Of a stretch of 64,000 nucleotides of DNA, positions 10,001 to 20,435 are shown one piece after another; within the stretch, counting starts at the first letter, position 1; each line of letters opens with the position of its first letter. The notes beneath the pieces are model-generated. The model saw only the letters and a list, made by a program, of their open reading frames with translations, did no database searches and was not told the origin of the DNA. Source of the stretch: Polaromonas sp. JS666 (GTDB lineage Bacteria; Pseudomonadota; Gammaproteobacteria; Burkholderiales; Burkholderiaceae_C); NCBI RefSeq assembly GCF_000013865.1, contig NC_007948.1, forward strand, positions 4,827,001-4,891,000, in the 5' to 3' direction. The position numbers were made by a program, and so were the translations under genes.

Positions 10001-10110
10001 GGCCTGAGGGAGGAGCCGGGGGTGGCACCGTGGTGGGCGTGGGCACGCCTGAAGCCATTGCGGCCAACCCGGAGAGCCACACCGGCCGCTATTTGAAACG
10101 CCTGCTTTGA
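7048..10110 (+). CDS. uvrA: Excinuclease ABC subunit A
   Basis: DNA-damage-recognition ATPase of nucleotide excision repair. It has two ABC modules: Walker [10 protein letters not shown] (about 56-64), a zinc module CPVC...CPNC, and signature LSGGESQR with LDEPSIGLH; then GVSGSGKST, a second zinc module CEAC...[12 protein letters not shown] and LDEPTTGLH. The length is 1020 residues from the ATG at 7048 against about 940 in E. coli. The extra length is mainly an N-terminal leader before [11 protein letters not shown] and an inserted Ala/Ser/Glu-rich segment near 8400-8450. The start is uncertain: a second ATG follows at 7051, and GTG codons nearer the conserved region are possible. Divergent from the MFS gene. 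Confidence 0.95.
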   Translation: MMESFAAPFPVNSPDDSKYLASVLAAQRISIRGARTHNLKNIDLDIPRNQLVVITGLSGSGKSSLAFDTLYAEGQRRYVESLSTYARQFLQLMDKPDVDMIEGLSPAISIEQKATSHNPRSTVGTVTEIHDYLRLLFARAGTPYCPEHDLPLQAQSVSEMVDAVLALPEDTRLMILAPVARERKGEFVEVFAEMQAQGYVRFRVDGTAYEFDDLPKLKKAEKHNIDVVIDRLKVRSDMQQRLAESFEAALRLADGKAIALEMDTEKEHLFSAKFSCPVCSYSLSEMEPRLFSFNSPVGACPNCDGLGHREFFDPARVVAFPSLSLASGAVKGWDRRNGYYFSMLESLARHYQFDIDTAFEDLPVKVRQVVLHGSGEEEIKFSYVMDSGNSAGKKVSKKHAFEGVITNFERRYRETDSAAVREELARYRGVQPCPDCEGTRLRTEARHVYLVSAPDEGAEASASARGQRKAIYEISRTTLRESFDYFNQLKMQGAKAEIAAKVVREIGLRLKFLNDVGLNYLSLDRSAETLSGGESQRIRLASQIGSGLTGVMYVLDEPSIGLHQRDNDRLIGTLKHLRDIGNSVLVVEHDEDMIRAADHVIDMGPGAGIHGGRVMAQGTFEEVKANPDSLTGQYLAQTLKIAVPTRRTPWLPTVKAVEAAEKKKVSRFPQSPAAERRAAREVVHQATLGDMQALRVVNATGHNLKGVNVEFPVGLLTCVTGVSGSGKSTLVNDTLYAAVARTLYRAHEEPATHDAIEGIEHFDKVINVDQSPIGRTPRSNPATYTGLFTPIRELMAEMNTARERGYGAGRFSFNVAGGRCEACQGDGVVKVEMHFLPDVYVPCDVCKGMRYNRETLEVQYKGKNIAQILDLTVEVAAEFFKAVPTIARKLHTLLDVGLSYIKLGQAATTLSGGEAQRVKLALELSKRDTGRTLYILDEPTTGLHFADIDLLLKVLHQLRDAGNTIVVIEHNLDVIKTADWLIDMGPEGGAGGGTVVGVGTPEAIAANPESHTGRYLKRLL

Positions 10111-10182
10111 CCCGATCGATGTGTCGCCGCCAACCCGGGCCGGACGTGAATTTCACGCCACGAGCGGAGCCTTCGCGCGAGT

Positions 10183-12099
10183 TCAGGCGTTGAGTTTGCG
10201 GTAAAGCGTTTGCCGGCTGATCCCGAGGCGCCTGGCGGCTTGCGAGATATTGCCGCAACTGCTCTCCAGCGCCTGCCGGATGGCCGCGCGGGACAGTTCG
10301 TCGAGGTTTTGTGATGGGCCCCCTGCGCTCGGGGAGGTGACCGGTTGCGTCAAGGCGGCGAGTTCTTCCTTGATGTCATCTGGCAAGTGCTGCCAGTCGA
10401 TACATTCCTCATGCGGGTCCAGCATGGCGCTGGCGGTGCGCAGCATACTGGCGTACTGGCGCAGGTTGCCAGGCCATGCATGCCGGCTCAATCGCGCCAA
10501 CAGATCAGGTGCGAGGCGAATATCGCATTCGGGATTGAAGCTGGCCAGCAGGCGCTCGGTCAGCACCCCAAAATCGCTGCGTTCGCGCAGGGGCGGGAGA
10601 TGGACAGTCAGGCCGTTGATGCGGTAGTAGAGATCGCTGCGGAAACTGCCCTTGTCGGCCGCTTCGCGCAGATTGCGGTGGGTGGCGCAGATCAGGGCGA
10701 AATCGACATCAACCGGCCGGCCGCCGCCGAGCGGGGTGACCTGCCGCTCCTGCAGCACGCGCAACAGGCGGGTCTGCATGCTCAGCGGCATGTCGCCGAC
10801 TTCATCGAGAAAAAGCGTGCCGCCGTGGGCTTCACGCAGACGGCCCGCGCTGCCTTCACGCCGCGCGCCAGTAAACGCTCCTGGTGCATAGCCAAACAAT
10901 TCTGCTTCGATCAGGTTTTCCGGCACGGCGGCGCAGTTGATGGCCACGAAGGGGCCGTCACGGCGGGGTCCGCTGTCGTGCGTGGCGCGGGCGAAAAGCT
11001 CCTTGCCCACCCCCGATTCACCCTGGATCAGCAGCGGGATGGGCTTACCGGCCACGCGCCGGGCTTTCTGGGCAGCGCTGAGCCAGCGCAGGTCGCCGGT
11101 GTCGAGGCGGGCCAGCGCATCGGGCTGCGTGGCGCCGACCTTGCCAGTGCCGGACGCCGGGGCGGCGACCAGTCCTGACGGCTCGGCATGCACCTGCACA
11201 AAGAGCGTGGTGCCGTCGTGCAGCTGCACCTGCGTCGGCTGGCCGGGACGGCGCTTGTGCCGGGACAGCAATTCGTCAAGGCGCACATCGATCGCGCGGG
11301 CCAGCGGCGTGGCGCCCAGATCAGACCATGCCAGATGAAGCAGGGCCAGACCCTTGCGGTTGGCGCCAACGATCCAGCCGTCGTCCGAGAGGGCGATGAT
11401 GCCCTCGGCCACGCTGCCTATGCCCTCGAAGTGAGCGTGCAGGTGCAGGCGGATGTATTGCCGGCAGCTGGAAATGACCAGGCGGTTTTCGATCATGCAC
11501 GCCGCCGTGCTGACCAGCCCCAGGGCAAACGGATGCCGGCTGCGCTGGCCGCCGGACAGGTCGAGAATGCCCATCAGCTCGCCGCTGGCCGACATGATGG
11601 GCGCGGCCGCGCAGGTGAGAAATCCGTTGCGCTCGAGAAAGTGCTCGCTGCCGTGAATTTCGACGCCGCTGCCTTCGGCCAGCGCGGTGCCAATGGCGTT
11701 GGTACCGCGGTGCTGCTCGTGCCACGAGGCGCCGGAGGTCAGCGCCGCGCGTTCGGCCTTGTCGAGAAAATCGGCATCGCCCAAGGTGTTGATCAGCGTG
11801 CCACGCGGGTCGGCCAGGACGACCATGCTCTGGCTGTGCCGCACCTGCTCGAAGAGGTATTCCATCACCGGCAGGGAATGTGCGAGCAGATCGTGGTTGA
11901 ACGCCAGTGCGCGGCGCAGATTGCCGTCGCTGGCGTGTTCGGTGTCGGCCAGGCGGTCGGTGGGCGACAGGCCGGCTGCCAGGCTACGCCGCCACGAACG
12001 GGCAAGCCGGTCGTCGATGCCGGCTGACGGGCAGTCACCGTGTTCCAGCAGATGCAGCCGCGCCTGACGCAATGCCAACGCGGTTGATGTTGTTCGCAC
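10183..12099 (-). CDS. Sigma-54-dependent activator, AcoR type
   Basis: Enhancer-binding protein of 638 residues. The chosen start is GTG 12099, preceded by CAGGAGACAAA; a longer frame to 12393 crosses the divergent promoter and is unlikely. Order: an N-terminal sensory region with a GAF domain, an AAA+ domain with Walker A GESGVGKE, the sigma-54 contact loop GAFTGA, Walker B GGTLFLDEVGD, and a C-terminal Fis-type helix-turn-helix (NISQAARRLGISRQTLYRKL). The architecture is that of AcoR, which senses acetoin/acetaldehyde-type effectors. It is divergent from an aldehyde dehydrogenase behind a -24/-12 promoter, so it probably activates that gene. The effector is inferred. Confidence 0.88.
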   Translation of the reverse strand: MRTTSTALALRQARLHLLEHGDCPSAGIDDRLARSWRRSLAAGLSPTDRLADTEHASDGNLRRALAFNHDLLAHSLPVMEYLFEQVRHSQSMVVLADPRGTLINTLGDADFLDKAERAALTSGASWHEQHRGTNAIGTALAEGSGVEIHGSEHFLERNGFLTCAAAPIMSASGELMGILDLSGGQRSRHPFALGLVSTAACMIENRLVISSCRQYIRLHLHAHFEGIGSVAEGIIALSDDGWIVGANRKGLALLHLAWSDLGATPLARAIDVRLDELLSRHKRRPGQPTQVQLHDGTTLFVQVHAEPSGLVAAPASGTGKVGATQPDALARLDTGDLRWLSAAQKARRVAGKPIPLLIQGESGVGKELFARATHDSGPRRDGPFVAINCAAVPENLIEAELFGYAPGAFTGARREGSAGRLREAHGGTLFLDEVGDMPLSMQTRLLRVLQERQVTPLGGGRPVDVDFALICATHRNLREAADKGSFRSDLYYRINGLTVHLPPLRERSDFGVLTERLLASFNPECDIRLAPDLLARLSRHAWPGNLRQYASMLRTASAMLDPHEECIDWQHLPDDIKEELAALTQPVTSPSAGGPSQNLDELSRAAIRQALESSCGNISQAARRLGISRQTLYRKLNA

Positions 12100-12210
12100 T
12101 TTGTCTCCTGGCCGAGTGTTGTCCGTTCCTGACCAAGTGTAGCGAGATGGCAGGCCGACGCAATGGCTGTGAATGACAGTGAAGGCTGCACGAACCAGGG
12201 CGGCCCAACT

Positions 12211-12225
12211 GTACCGTTTTGGTAC
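12211..12225. promoter_or_regulatory. Inverted repeat, candidate upstream activator site
   Basis: GTACC-GTTTT-GGTAC, perfect 5-bp arms, about 100 bp upstream of the -24 element at 12323. That is the distance expected for a sigma-54 activator binding site. It may be one half of a larger array; the protein bound is inferred to be the divergent AcoR-type activator. Confidence 0.5.
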
Positions 12226-12322
12226 GGGTGTTGCGATATGGAACGTTGCACGGCCCACGATGCGCCTTGCCCGGTTTGGCAAAAACTGTTTTGAATCAAT
12301 GGTCTGGCATGCCTCAAGGTAC

Positions 12323-12338
12323 TGGCACGGGACTTGAA
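12323..12338 (+). promoter_or_regulatory. Sigma-54 (-24/-12) promoter of the aldehyde dehydrogenase gene
   Basis: TGGCAC-N5-TTGAA, against the consensus TGGCAC-N5-TTGCA: the -24 half is perfect and the -12 half has one mismatch, with correct spacing. It lies 57 bp before the ATG at 12395 and next to a divergent sigma-54 activator gene. Confidence 0.75.
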
Positions 12339-12394
12339 GGGAAGCTTGGCCCGCAAGGGCAACTTTGATCAACGGCAAATAATCAGGAGACAAG

Positions 12395-13915
<1,521 letters not shown>

Positions 13916-14178
13916 TCCTGCGCAAAGAGGCGGTGGCCGCGAACGCGCTCAAGGATGCCTGCGGCCTGACCAATCCGCGCAAGGCCAGCCAGGCCGCTCT
14001 CGAAGTGGCCGTCTGACGCCATGCACGACAGCGTCATGCATGCCGGCCACCCCGGCTGCGCTGATGCTGGTCGGGCAGCTGCGGCGGCAACAGCACCGCC
14101 AACCGGTGAAGCCATCGTCATTGAAGGCCTCAACCCCTATCCGACGCGCGCAATCAGCTACATTTTTATAGCGACTGT
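13916..14178. other. Intergenic region with possible gene remnants
   Basis: Two short + frames look protein-like but lack starts. One runs from about 13917 to a TGA near 14017 (ending RKASQAALEVAV); the other ends near 14180 (VIEGLNPYPTRAISY). They may be decayed pieces of a gene. An A/T-rich CATTTTTATAGC motif, similar to one near 27250, lies at the right end. Confidence 0.35.
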
Positions 14179-14997
14179 CTAAAACCCGTACAGCTGTGCC
14201 GGGTTGTCCACCAGGATTTTCTGGCGCGCCGCGTCGCTGGCTGCCCAGGAAAACAGCAGGTCGTACATCGCAACATTCGACGGCGCGGGGTTGCGCCCCG
14301 GATGCGGCCAGTTGCTGGCCCAGAGGCAGCGCTCGGGAAACTTCTCGGCCAGGGTGCGCGCCAGCAGGCTGACATCGTCATAGCCGGGCGCGCCGGTTTG
14401 GGAAGTTTCGTAAGGCGCCGACAGCTTGATCCAGGCGCGGCCGGTATCGAGTATGCGCAGCAGCGACTGGAAGGAGGCATGGTCCGGACTGACGGGCTCG
14501 AGGAATTTGCCGTTGTGATCAATCACCACCTGGCAGGGCAGGCGTTTCAGCACCGCCTCATGGTCCGGCAGCTTGCGGCCATCGAGCTGCAGGTTGATCA
14601 TCCAGCCGAAGTGCTCCAGCCGTGCCGCCATGGGCTCCAGCGATTCCCAGGGCAGCATGCCGCCCAGCATCATGAAACGCACGCCGCGCATGCCGCCGTC
14701 ATGCAGCCGCTGGAACTCCGCGTCGGGCGCATCCGGCGCGACCAGCGCAATGCCGCGGGCAACGTCACCAAGCTGGGCCAGCGCATCCAGGGTGCAGCTG
14801 TTGTCAAAACCGTAGCCCGTGGGCTGCACGATGATGGCACGCGAAAGGCCCAGCGCCTGCTGCACCTCGCGGTAGCTTGAGACCGGCGAGTGCGGCGGAA
14901 TCACCGCCACATTCGGGATCAGGGGGTACTTGTCTTCGTAAATGTGCACATGGCAGTCGCAGGCGCCGTCGTAGGTGGTGTTGTGGGTGGCTTGCAT
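14179..14997 (-). CDS. Amidohydrolase-family (TIM-barrel) hydrolase/lactonase
   Basis: 272-residue metal-dependent hydrolase of the amidohydrolase-2 group (2-pyrone-4,6-dicarboxylate hydrolase / D-galactarolactone isomerase relatives, COG3618-like). HxH metal motif CHVH (His16, His18), VVIDHNGKF with a further His, and C-terminal LWASNWPHP. Many members have Asp in the last motif (TDWPH); here it is Asn. It is the last gene of a minus-strand operon with a TRAP transporter, a LacI-type regulator and a 2-hydroxyacid dehydrogenase, so a lactone or lactone-like intermediate of a sugar-acid pathway is the likely substrate. That is inference from context. Confidence 0.8.
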   Translation of the reverse strand: MQATHNTTYDGACDCHVHIYEDKYPLIPNVAVIPPHSPVSSYREVQQALGLSRAIIVQPTGYGFDNSCTLDALAQLGDVARGIALVAPDAPDAEFQRLHDGGMRGVRFMMLGGMLPWESLEPMAARLEHFGWMINLQLDGRKLPDHEAVLKRLPCQVVIDHNGKFLEPVSPDHASFQSLLRILDTGRAWIKLSAPYETSQTGAPGYDDVSLLARTLAEKFPERCLWASNWPHPGRNPAPSNVAMYDLLFSWAASDAARQKILVDNPAQLYGF

Positions 14998-15058
14998 AAA
15001 AGTCTTCCGGGATTTGCGTGGAGGTCAAAAAAGTCTGACCGGCCGTGAGCGCCCGGGC

Positions 15059-16066
15059 TCAGGCTGGCTGCGTCGTGCCAAACGCCTGTTGCCAGCGGTG
15101 CGCCTGCGCCGCATTCACCGCGCCCTGGGGCACGCATCCCTGCAGGATGTCGGCGACCTGCGCCACCGTTTCCAGGGCCTGGTGCTCCACCGCCGGCGGC
15201 GTCAGGCCACCGATGTGCGGCGAGGCGATCACACGTGGATGCGCCGCCACCCGGGGCGAGGGCATCTGGTCAGGCGCGCGGCCCACGTCGACGGCGCAGC
15301 CAGCCATCGTGCCGGCGTCCAGCGCGGCCAGCAGCGCCGACTCATCGACCAGGTTGCCGCGCGAGGCGTTGATGAAAAACGCGCCGGGCTTCATCAGGGC
15401 AAAGGCCTGGGCGTTCATCAGGTTTTCGGTGGCCTCGGTCGCAGCGGCCAGGCAGACCACATAGTCGGCTTCCGCCAGCAGCGGTGCGAGGCCGGTCTGC
15501 ACCAGTTCCTGGCGGCCGGTGCGGGTGTAAGGGTCGTGCACCACGATGCGCATGCCCAGGGCCAGCGCCACATCGCACAGATAGCGGCTGATCTGGCCAT
15601 AGCCAATGACGCCCAGCGTGGCGCCGCGCAACTCGCGCCCCATCAGCGGCGCCACCGGGCGGCCCGCATGGTAGAGCGCAGCCGAGGCGCTGATGTGCCG
15701 GCTCAGGTCAATCATCACGCCGATGATCCACTCGGACACCGAGGCAATAAAGCCGGCGCTGGCCTGTGTCACCAGGACGCCGTGGCGGCTGGCGGCGGGG
15801 ACATCGATATTGCGGATGTCGATGGCGCAGCGGACAAAGGCCTTGAGTCGCGGCAGCGCGGCAAACAGCGCTTCATCGCCCTGCGTCTGCCGGTAGGAAA
15901 TGATCACATCGCAGTCCTGCGCCAGCGCAGCCAGCTCCCGCGACGACAGGTCGGTGTCGCCGGGATTGAAGCGCACGTCGGCCAGCGCCTGCAATGCAGC
16001 GGTGGCGCGGGCGCCGAAATAGTGGCCCAGGCTGGTTCGGGGGTGGCTTACAAAAACCGTTGTCAT
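15059..16066 (-). CDS. D-2-hydroxyacid dehydrogenase family protein
   Basis: NAD(P)-dependent oxidoreductase of 335 residues. Rossmann motif GVIGYGQIS (about 152-160), Arg236 in NASRGNLVDE and His284 in ASPHIGG match the family catalytic Arg and His. The catalytic Glu, normally in a DVF-x-x-EP motif, is not found: the corresponding segment reads DVGRAPDQ, with Pro near position 265. Activity or substrate may therefore differ from phosphoglycerate- or formate-dehydrogenase relatives. It lies in the TRAP/LacI/amidohydrolase operon, 61 bp upstream of the amidohydrolase, suggesting oxidation of an imported hydroxy acid. Confidence 0.85.
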   Translation of the reverse strand: MTTVFVSHPRTSLGHYFGARATAALQALADVRFNPGDTDLSSRELAALAQDCDVIISYRQTQGDEALFAALPRLKAFVRCAIDIRNIDVPAASRHGVLVTQASAGFIASVSEWIIGVMIDLSRHISASAALYHAGRPVAPLMGRELRGATLGVIGYGQISRYLCDVALALGMRIVVHDPYTRTGRQELVQTGLAPLLAEADYVVCLAAATEATENLMNAQAFALMKPGAFFINASRGNLVDESALLAALDAGTMAGCAVDVGRAPDQMPSPRVAAHPRVIASPHIGGLTPPAVEHQALETVAQVADILQGCVPQGAVNAAQAHRWQQAFGTTQPA

Positions 16067-16130
16067 TCCATGCCTTGTTCAATTGTTCAATCGTCAAAAG
16101 TTCACAAAAAATTCAATGCTCAAAAGGACT

Positions 16131-17183
16131 TCACTGTTCGGAGCTTCGGGCTGCCACGGAGCCCCTGACCACCAGGCTGGGCTGGAAGATGAACTCGCCG
16201 GTCGGCAGGCTGGGGGCGGCCAGCCGGCTCATCACGCGCTCGACGATGGTGTGGGCCATCTCCGGCACGGGCAGGCGCACCGTGGTCAGGGCCGGATGCA
16301 TCAGCGCCGACAAAAACACATCGTCCATGCCCACCACCGACACGTCGGCCGGCACGGACAGCCCGGCCTCGCGAAAACCGGCCATCAGGCCCAGCGCCAT
16401 CATGTCGTTGACCGCCACAACGCCGGTGGGCCGCTCCGCCGGGTCGCGTCCGGCGAGCTTTGCCGCCTCGATGCGGCCCAGCTCGCTCATCATCGAGTCG
16501 CCGTATTCATTGAGCGGCGTGCCCTCGATCACCTGCGCGCTGGCAACCAGGCCGGCGCTGGCCGCGGCCGCCATGAAACCGTTGATCTTTTCACGCCGGC
16601 TCATGGTGATGCCGGCGGCCGTCACAAAGGCCAGCCGCCTGTGGCCCTGCGCTATCAGGTGCTCGGTGGCGATGCGGGCCGCCTCGAAGTTGTCGACCGA
16701 CACGTGGTCAATGCCCGACTCGACGCCAGGCGTGGCGCGGCGGTCATAACTGACCACCACCAGGCCGCGCTCGCCGGCGGATTCGAAGTGCTGCTCGTCG
16801 ACGAGCGAGGAGATGATGATCACGCCGCGCACGCCATGCGCCATCAGGTCGTCGAAGAAGCGGGCTTCCTTGTCCTTGTCGCGATAGGTGTTGCCCATCA
16901 TGATGCGAAAGCCGTAGCGCTCCTGTGCCTGGGTTTCGATCTCACGGGCAATGAAGCCGTACATGGGGTTGGCGATTGACGGCACCAGCAAACCCAGCAT
17001 GGGCGTGTGGCCGGTCTTGAGCTGGCGCGCCGTGGTGTTGGGCCGGTACCGGAGCTCGGCAATCGCCGCCTCCACACGCGCCAGCGTCTCTTTGGCCATG
17101 CGGTTGCTCCGGCCATTGAGCACGTTGGACACCGTGCTGGTTGACACGCCAGCACGGCTGGCCACATCCTGAATCTTGCTCAC
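16131..17183 (-). CDS. LacI/GalR-family transcriptional regulator
   Basis: 350 residues. The N-terminal LacI helix-turn-helix (KIQDVASRAGVSTSTVSNVLNG) and hinge are followed by a periplasmic-binding-protein-like effector domain starting near MLGLLVPSIANPMYG. It sits inside the operon, 12 bp after the TRAP permease and 64 bp before the dehydrogenase, so it is probably the local repressor responding to the transported sugar acid. The inverted repeat at 21531-21557, ahead of the first gene, is a candidate operator, although its 7-bp spacer is unusual for LacI proteins. Confidence 0.92.
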   Translation of the reverse strand: MSKIQDVASRAGVSTSTVSNVLNGRSNRMAKETLARVEAAIAELRYRPNTTARQLKTGHTPMLGLLVPSIANPMYGFIAREIETQAQERYGFRIMMGNTYRDKDKEARFFDDLMAHGVRGVIIISSLVDEQHFESAGERGLVVVSYDRRATPGVESGIDHVSVDNFEAARIATEHLIAQGHRRLAFVTAAGITMSRREKINGFMAAAASAGLVASAQVIEGTPLNEYGDSMMSELGRIEAAKLAGRDPAERPTGVVAVNDMMALGLMAGFREAGLSVPADVSVVGMDDVFLSALMHPALTTVRLPVPEMAHTIVERVMSRLAAPSLPTGEFIFQPSLVVRGSVAARSSEQ

Positions 17184-17195
17184 GCGGTTTCTTTC

Positions 17196-18392
17196 CTATA
17201 AGCCCATGCGGGTGGGCAGCCACAGGGAAAACGCCGGCACCAGAACCAGCACCATCAGCGTCACAAACAAGACCACAAGATACTTCATCATGGGCCGGGC
17301 CACGTTTTTGACTTCGGTGCCGGTGATGGCGCAGGTGGCAAACAGCCCCAGGCCGATCGGTGGCGCGAACAGGCCAAAGCCCATGGCGATCACCATCACC
17401 GTGCCGAAGTGCAGCGGGTGCACGCCCAACTGGGCCGCAATCGGGGTGAGCAGCGGGCCAAAGATGATCAGCGCCGGTGCGCCTTCGAGCACCGCGCCAA
17501 ACACGATCATGATCAGCACCGACAGCAGCACGAACATGGTGCTGCCGTAGTGATGCGCAAAGGTGATCATGAAGTCGGACAGGTACTGCGGAATCTGCTG
17601 GATGGTCAGCGCAAACGACACGCTGGAAGCGGCCGCGACGATGAACAAAATACCGCCCGCCATGGAGGCTGAACGCACGAAGAGCTGCGCCACCGAACGC
17701 ATTGTCAGCTCACGAAACGCCAGCGCGCCCACCACCAGGGCATACATCACGGCGAAGGCCGACACCTCGGTGGAGGTGGCCACACCCGAGGTCACGCCCT
17801 TGCCGATCATCGCCACCATCACCAATGCCACCAGTGCGCCACCCAGCAGGCGGAGCATGGGCTTCTTCACATCGAAGGCTTCATCGGGGTTGATGCGGGT
17901 GCCCACATACACCGTCACCGCCGCCAGCGACAGCGCCAGCACCGCGGCCGGCACCAGCCCGGCCATGAACAGGCCGGCAATCGAGATGTTGGCGACAAAG
18001 CCCATGATGATCATGTTGATGCAGGGCGGAATGGTTTCGGCCATGACGGCCGTGCAGGCCAGCAGGCCGGCCGTTTCGTTCGGGTCCTGTCTGGTCTTGC
18101 GCACGGCGGGCATGATGATGCCGCCGACGGCCGCGATATCGGCCAGCTTGGAGCCGGAGACACCCGAAAAGAAGGCCGTGGCCGTGATGGTGATCAGGCC
18201 CAGCCCGCCGCGCACGCGGCCGAACATGCGCAGCAGCAGTTCAATCAGGCGCGACGACATGCCGTTGGACTCCATCAGCAGACCGGCCAGCACAAAGAAG
18301 GGAATGGCCAGCAGCACGAAGTGGTCCATGCCCGCCATGACCTGCTGCGAGTACACCAGCATCGGCAGCGACGGATCGGCCATGAAAAAAAG
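17196..18392 (-). pseudogene. TRAP transporter fused DctQM, 3' fragment (large permease part)
   Basis: C-terminal 399 codons of a fused small/large TRAP permease. They hold multiple membrane helices typical of DctM (MDHFVLLAIPFFVLAGLL, GFGLFAPPIGLGLFATCAI). An ISL3 element entered at 18385-18392. Removing the IS and one copy of the 8-bp duplication joins this piece in frame to 19731-20432, giving a 632-residue protein with the junction ALSSLLFFMADPSLP. The ATG at 18383 is originally an internal Met, so a truncated permease without its first transmembrane part might still be made. The intact transporter cannot. Confidence 0.9.
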
Positions 18393-19722
18393 GGTTCTTC
18401 ATCAATTTCACTGTGATTTTTTGCTCGCTGCGGGACAATCCAGTGATTCAAAATTACCAGCTTGAACATGAAAGATACGGCGCTGTATGAGCAGCTTCTT
18501 GGACTGAAGGCACCCTGGTCGGTCAAGAAGGTAGACCTTTCTTTGACAGACCAGCGCGTGGTGGTCGAAGTCGTGTTGAAGAAGGGTCAGGTATGGGCTG
18601 ACTCCACCGATGCGACCAAGAGGGCTCACATCAATGGCTGGAGCGAGCGCCAATGGCGTCACCTTGATACATGCCAGTTTGAGACGATCATCAGGGCACG
18701 TATTCCCCAGCTCAAATTCAGTGACGGCACTGTCGAAGAGTTGATGGTGCCCTGGGCGGAGCGCTACAGCCGGGTCACCACCTTGATGGCTGCGTTCGTT
18801 ATCAAACTGCTTGAAGCCTGTCCCACCACGCAAGCCGTATGTACGCTCACACGACTGTCCTGGAGCACGGTCAACGCCATCATGGTCAGCGCCGTGGCGC
18901 GAGGCATGCTGCGGCGTACCGAGGAAGAGATTTCGTACCTTGGCATCGATGAAAAGAGTTCGGAGAGAGGCCACACCTACGCCAGCATCCTGACCGACAT
19001 TGACCGCTCGCGGGTGCTGGACTTGGTGCCAGACAGGAAGCTGGGAGCGGCCGTGAGCTTGCTGGAAACGCTTTCTCCGGCGCAACGCATGTCGGTCAAG
19101 GCGGTGGCCATGGATATGTGGCCGGCGTACATGAGTGCGGCCAGGCAATGCATGCCGCAGGCGGACATCGTGCATGACAAGTTTCACATCTCCAAGTACC
19201 TTGGTGAGGCAGTGGATGCTGTGAGAAAACAGGAGCACCGCAAGTTGTCCCAAGCAGGCACCTCGCCATTGGCAGGCAGCAAATGGGCGTGGTTGAGAAA
19301 GTATCCCGATGGCCGTAGCGCTGAAGCCGTCTCGTTTCGGGCCTTGAACCAGCTCAACTTGAAGACAAGCCGGGCCTGGTGCATCAAGGAGAACTTTACC
19401 CAGTTCTGGAGCTACAGCTACAAAGGAGCTGCCAAGCGCTTCTTCAAAGCCTGGTCGAATAACGCGATGAGGAGTCGCCTGGAGCCTGTGAAAAAGGTAG
19501 TCAGGATGCTCCGACGCCACGAGGAAGGACTGCTGAACTATAGCCAACATGGAATCAGCAACGCCTGTGCAGAAGGCTTCAATAGTGCCATCCAGCTCAT
19601 CAAAGCCAATGCGCGCGGGTTTCGCAACTTCACCAACTACCGGGCAAGGATTCTGTTTCATTGTGGAAAGTTGAACTTGGCTATGGCCTAGGAAAAGCTC
19701 CCAGTGAATTCAACGAAGCTCC
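18393..19722 (+). mobile_element. ISL3-family insertion sequence
   Basis: 1330-bp element. The left end GGTTCTTCATCAATTTCACT and the right end read inward GGAGCTTCGTTGAATTCACT match at 17 of 24 positions without gaps. It is flanked by the perfect 8-bp duplication AAAAAAAG (18385-18392 and 19723-19730), as expected for ISL3. It carries one transposase gene and no passenger. It interrupts the dctQM gene of a TRAP operon and is oriented against it. Confidence 0.92.
18462..19691 (+). CDS. ISL3-family transposase
   Basis: 409-residue DDE transposase filling the element. The central part shows the ISL3 pattern: YLGIDEKSSERGHTYASI with the first Asp, VAMDMWPAYMSAARQCMPQADIVHDKFHI with the second, and a C-terminal EGFNSAIQLIKANARGFRNF carrying the Glu. 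The frame is intact from ATG 18462 to the TAG at 19691, so the element may still be active. Codon usage is noticeably less GC-biased than the genes around it. Confidence 0.93.
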   Translation: MNMKDTALYEQLLGLKAPWSVKKVDLSLTDQRVVVEVVLKKGQVWADSTDATKRAHINGWSERQWRHLDTCQFETIIRARIPQLKFSDGTVEELMVPWAERYSRVTTLMAAFVIKLLEACPTTQAVCTLTRLSWSTVNAIMVSAVARGMLRRTEEEISYLGIDEKSSERGHTYASILTDIDRSRVLDLVPDRKLGAAVSLLETLSPAQRMSVKAVAMDMWPAYMSAARQCMPQADIVHDKFHISKYLGEAVDAVRKQEHRKLSQAGTSPLAGSKWAWLRKYPDGRSAEAVSFRALNQLNLKTSRAWCIKENFTQFWSYSYKGAAKRFFKAWSNNAMRSRLEPVKKVVRMLRRHEEGLLNYSQHGISNACAEGFNSAIQLIKANARGFRNFTNYRARILFHCGKLNLAMA

Positions 19723-20432
19723 AAAAAAAGCAGCGAGGACAGCGCCAGTACAAAGGCGATCGGCACGCCCAGCATCAGCCCGCCGAAGAAGCCGACGGTC
19801 AGCAGCACCCACGGTTTGACGGCCTGCTCCGGCAGCAGCGTGTTCCACAGCGTGACGGCTGCCACCAGCCCGACGCCGACCGCCAGCGTGAGCCAGACGG
19901 TGCGGCGCGGGCCGCTCAGCGCGTTAGCCGCGCCAAACAGGGTCATGAAGAGGCTGCCGATCACCACCGGGTAAATGTAGATCCACTGCGGAAAGCCGAT
20001 GGAGGTGGTCATGCCATTGGAGTCCACCAGCAAGGCGCACGACGACAGGAACAGGCTGAACGACACCCCCACGATGATCCAGCTGCCCGACTGCAACAGC
20101 GCAGGCTGCCACGAGTCGGGGAAGAAACCCCGGAACAGGTCGATGCCGACATGCTGGCTGCGCGCCAGCACCGTGGCCGCGCCAATGAACACCAGCACCA
20201 CCATCAGCGCCCGGGCGACCTCTTCAGCCCAGTCAAAGGGGGCATGCAGAAAGTAGCGAAAGACCACCGAGGCAAATACCACCAGCACGTCCAGCGCCAG
20301 CACGGCACCGGCGAGGTATTCGGTCCAGCGCATCAGGGTGGCCAGCCAGCGCCCGGGCGCGCGGGCCACGCTGAAGCCGGTGACAGAAGGCAGGGGGATA
20401 TGCGGCAGGTCCGGCGACAACTGGGCGCTCAC
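19723..20432 (-). pseudogene. TRAP transporter fused DctQM, 5' fragment (small permease plus start of large)
   Basis: N-terminal 234 codons of the fused TRAP permease: a four-helix DctQ-like part (FDWAEEVARALMVVLVFIGA) followed by the first helix of DctM (GVPIAFVLALSSLLF). The frame reads into the IS end and stops there (stop at 19710). It begins at 20432, 3 bp after the dctP stop. With 17196-18392 it reconstitutes one continuous gene once the IS is removed. Confidence 0.9.
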
Positions 20433-20435
20433 GAC

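Noticed and set aside
12100..12393. N-terminal extension of the AcoR-type activator
   Set aside because: It crosses the sigma-54 promoter and the dyad of the divergent gene. GTG 12099 has a strong CAGGAGA site and gives the usual protein length.
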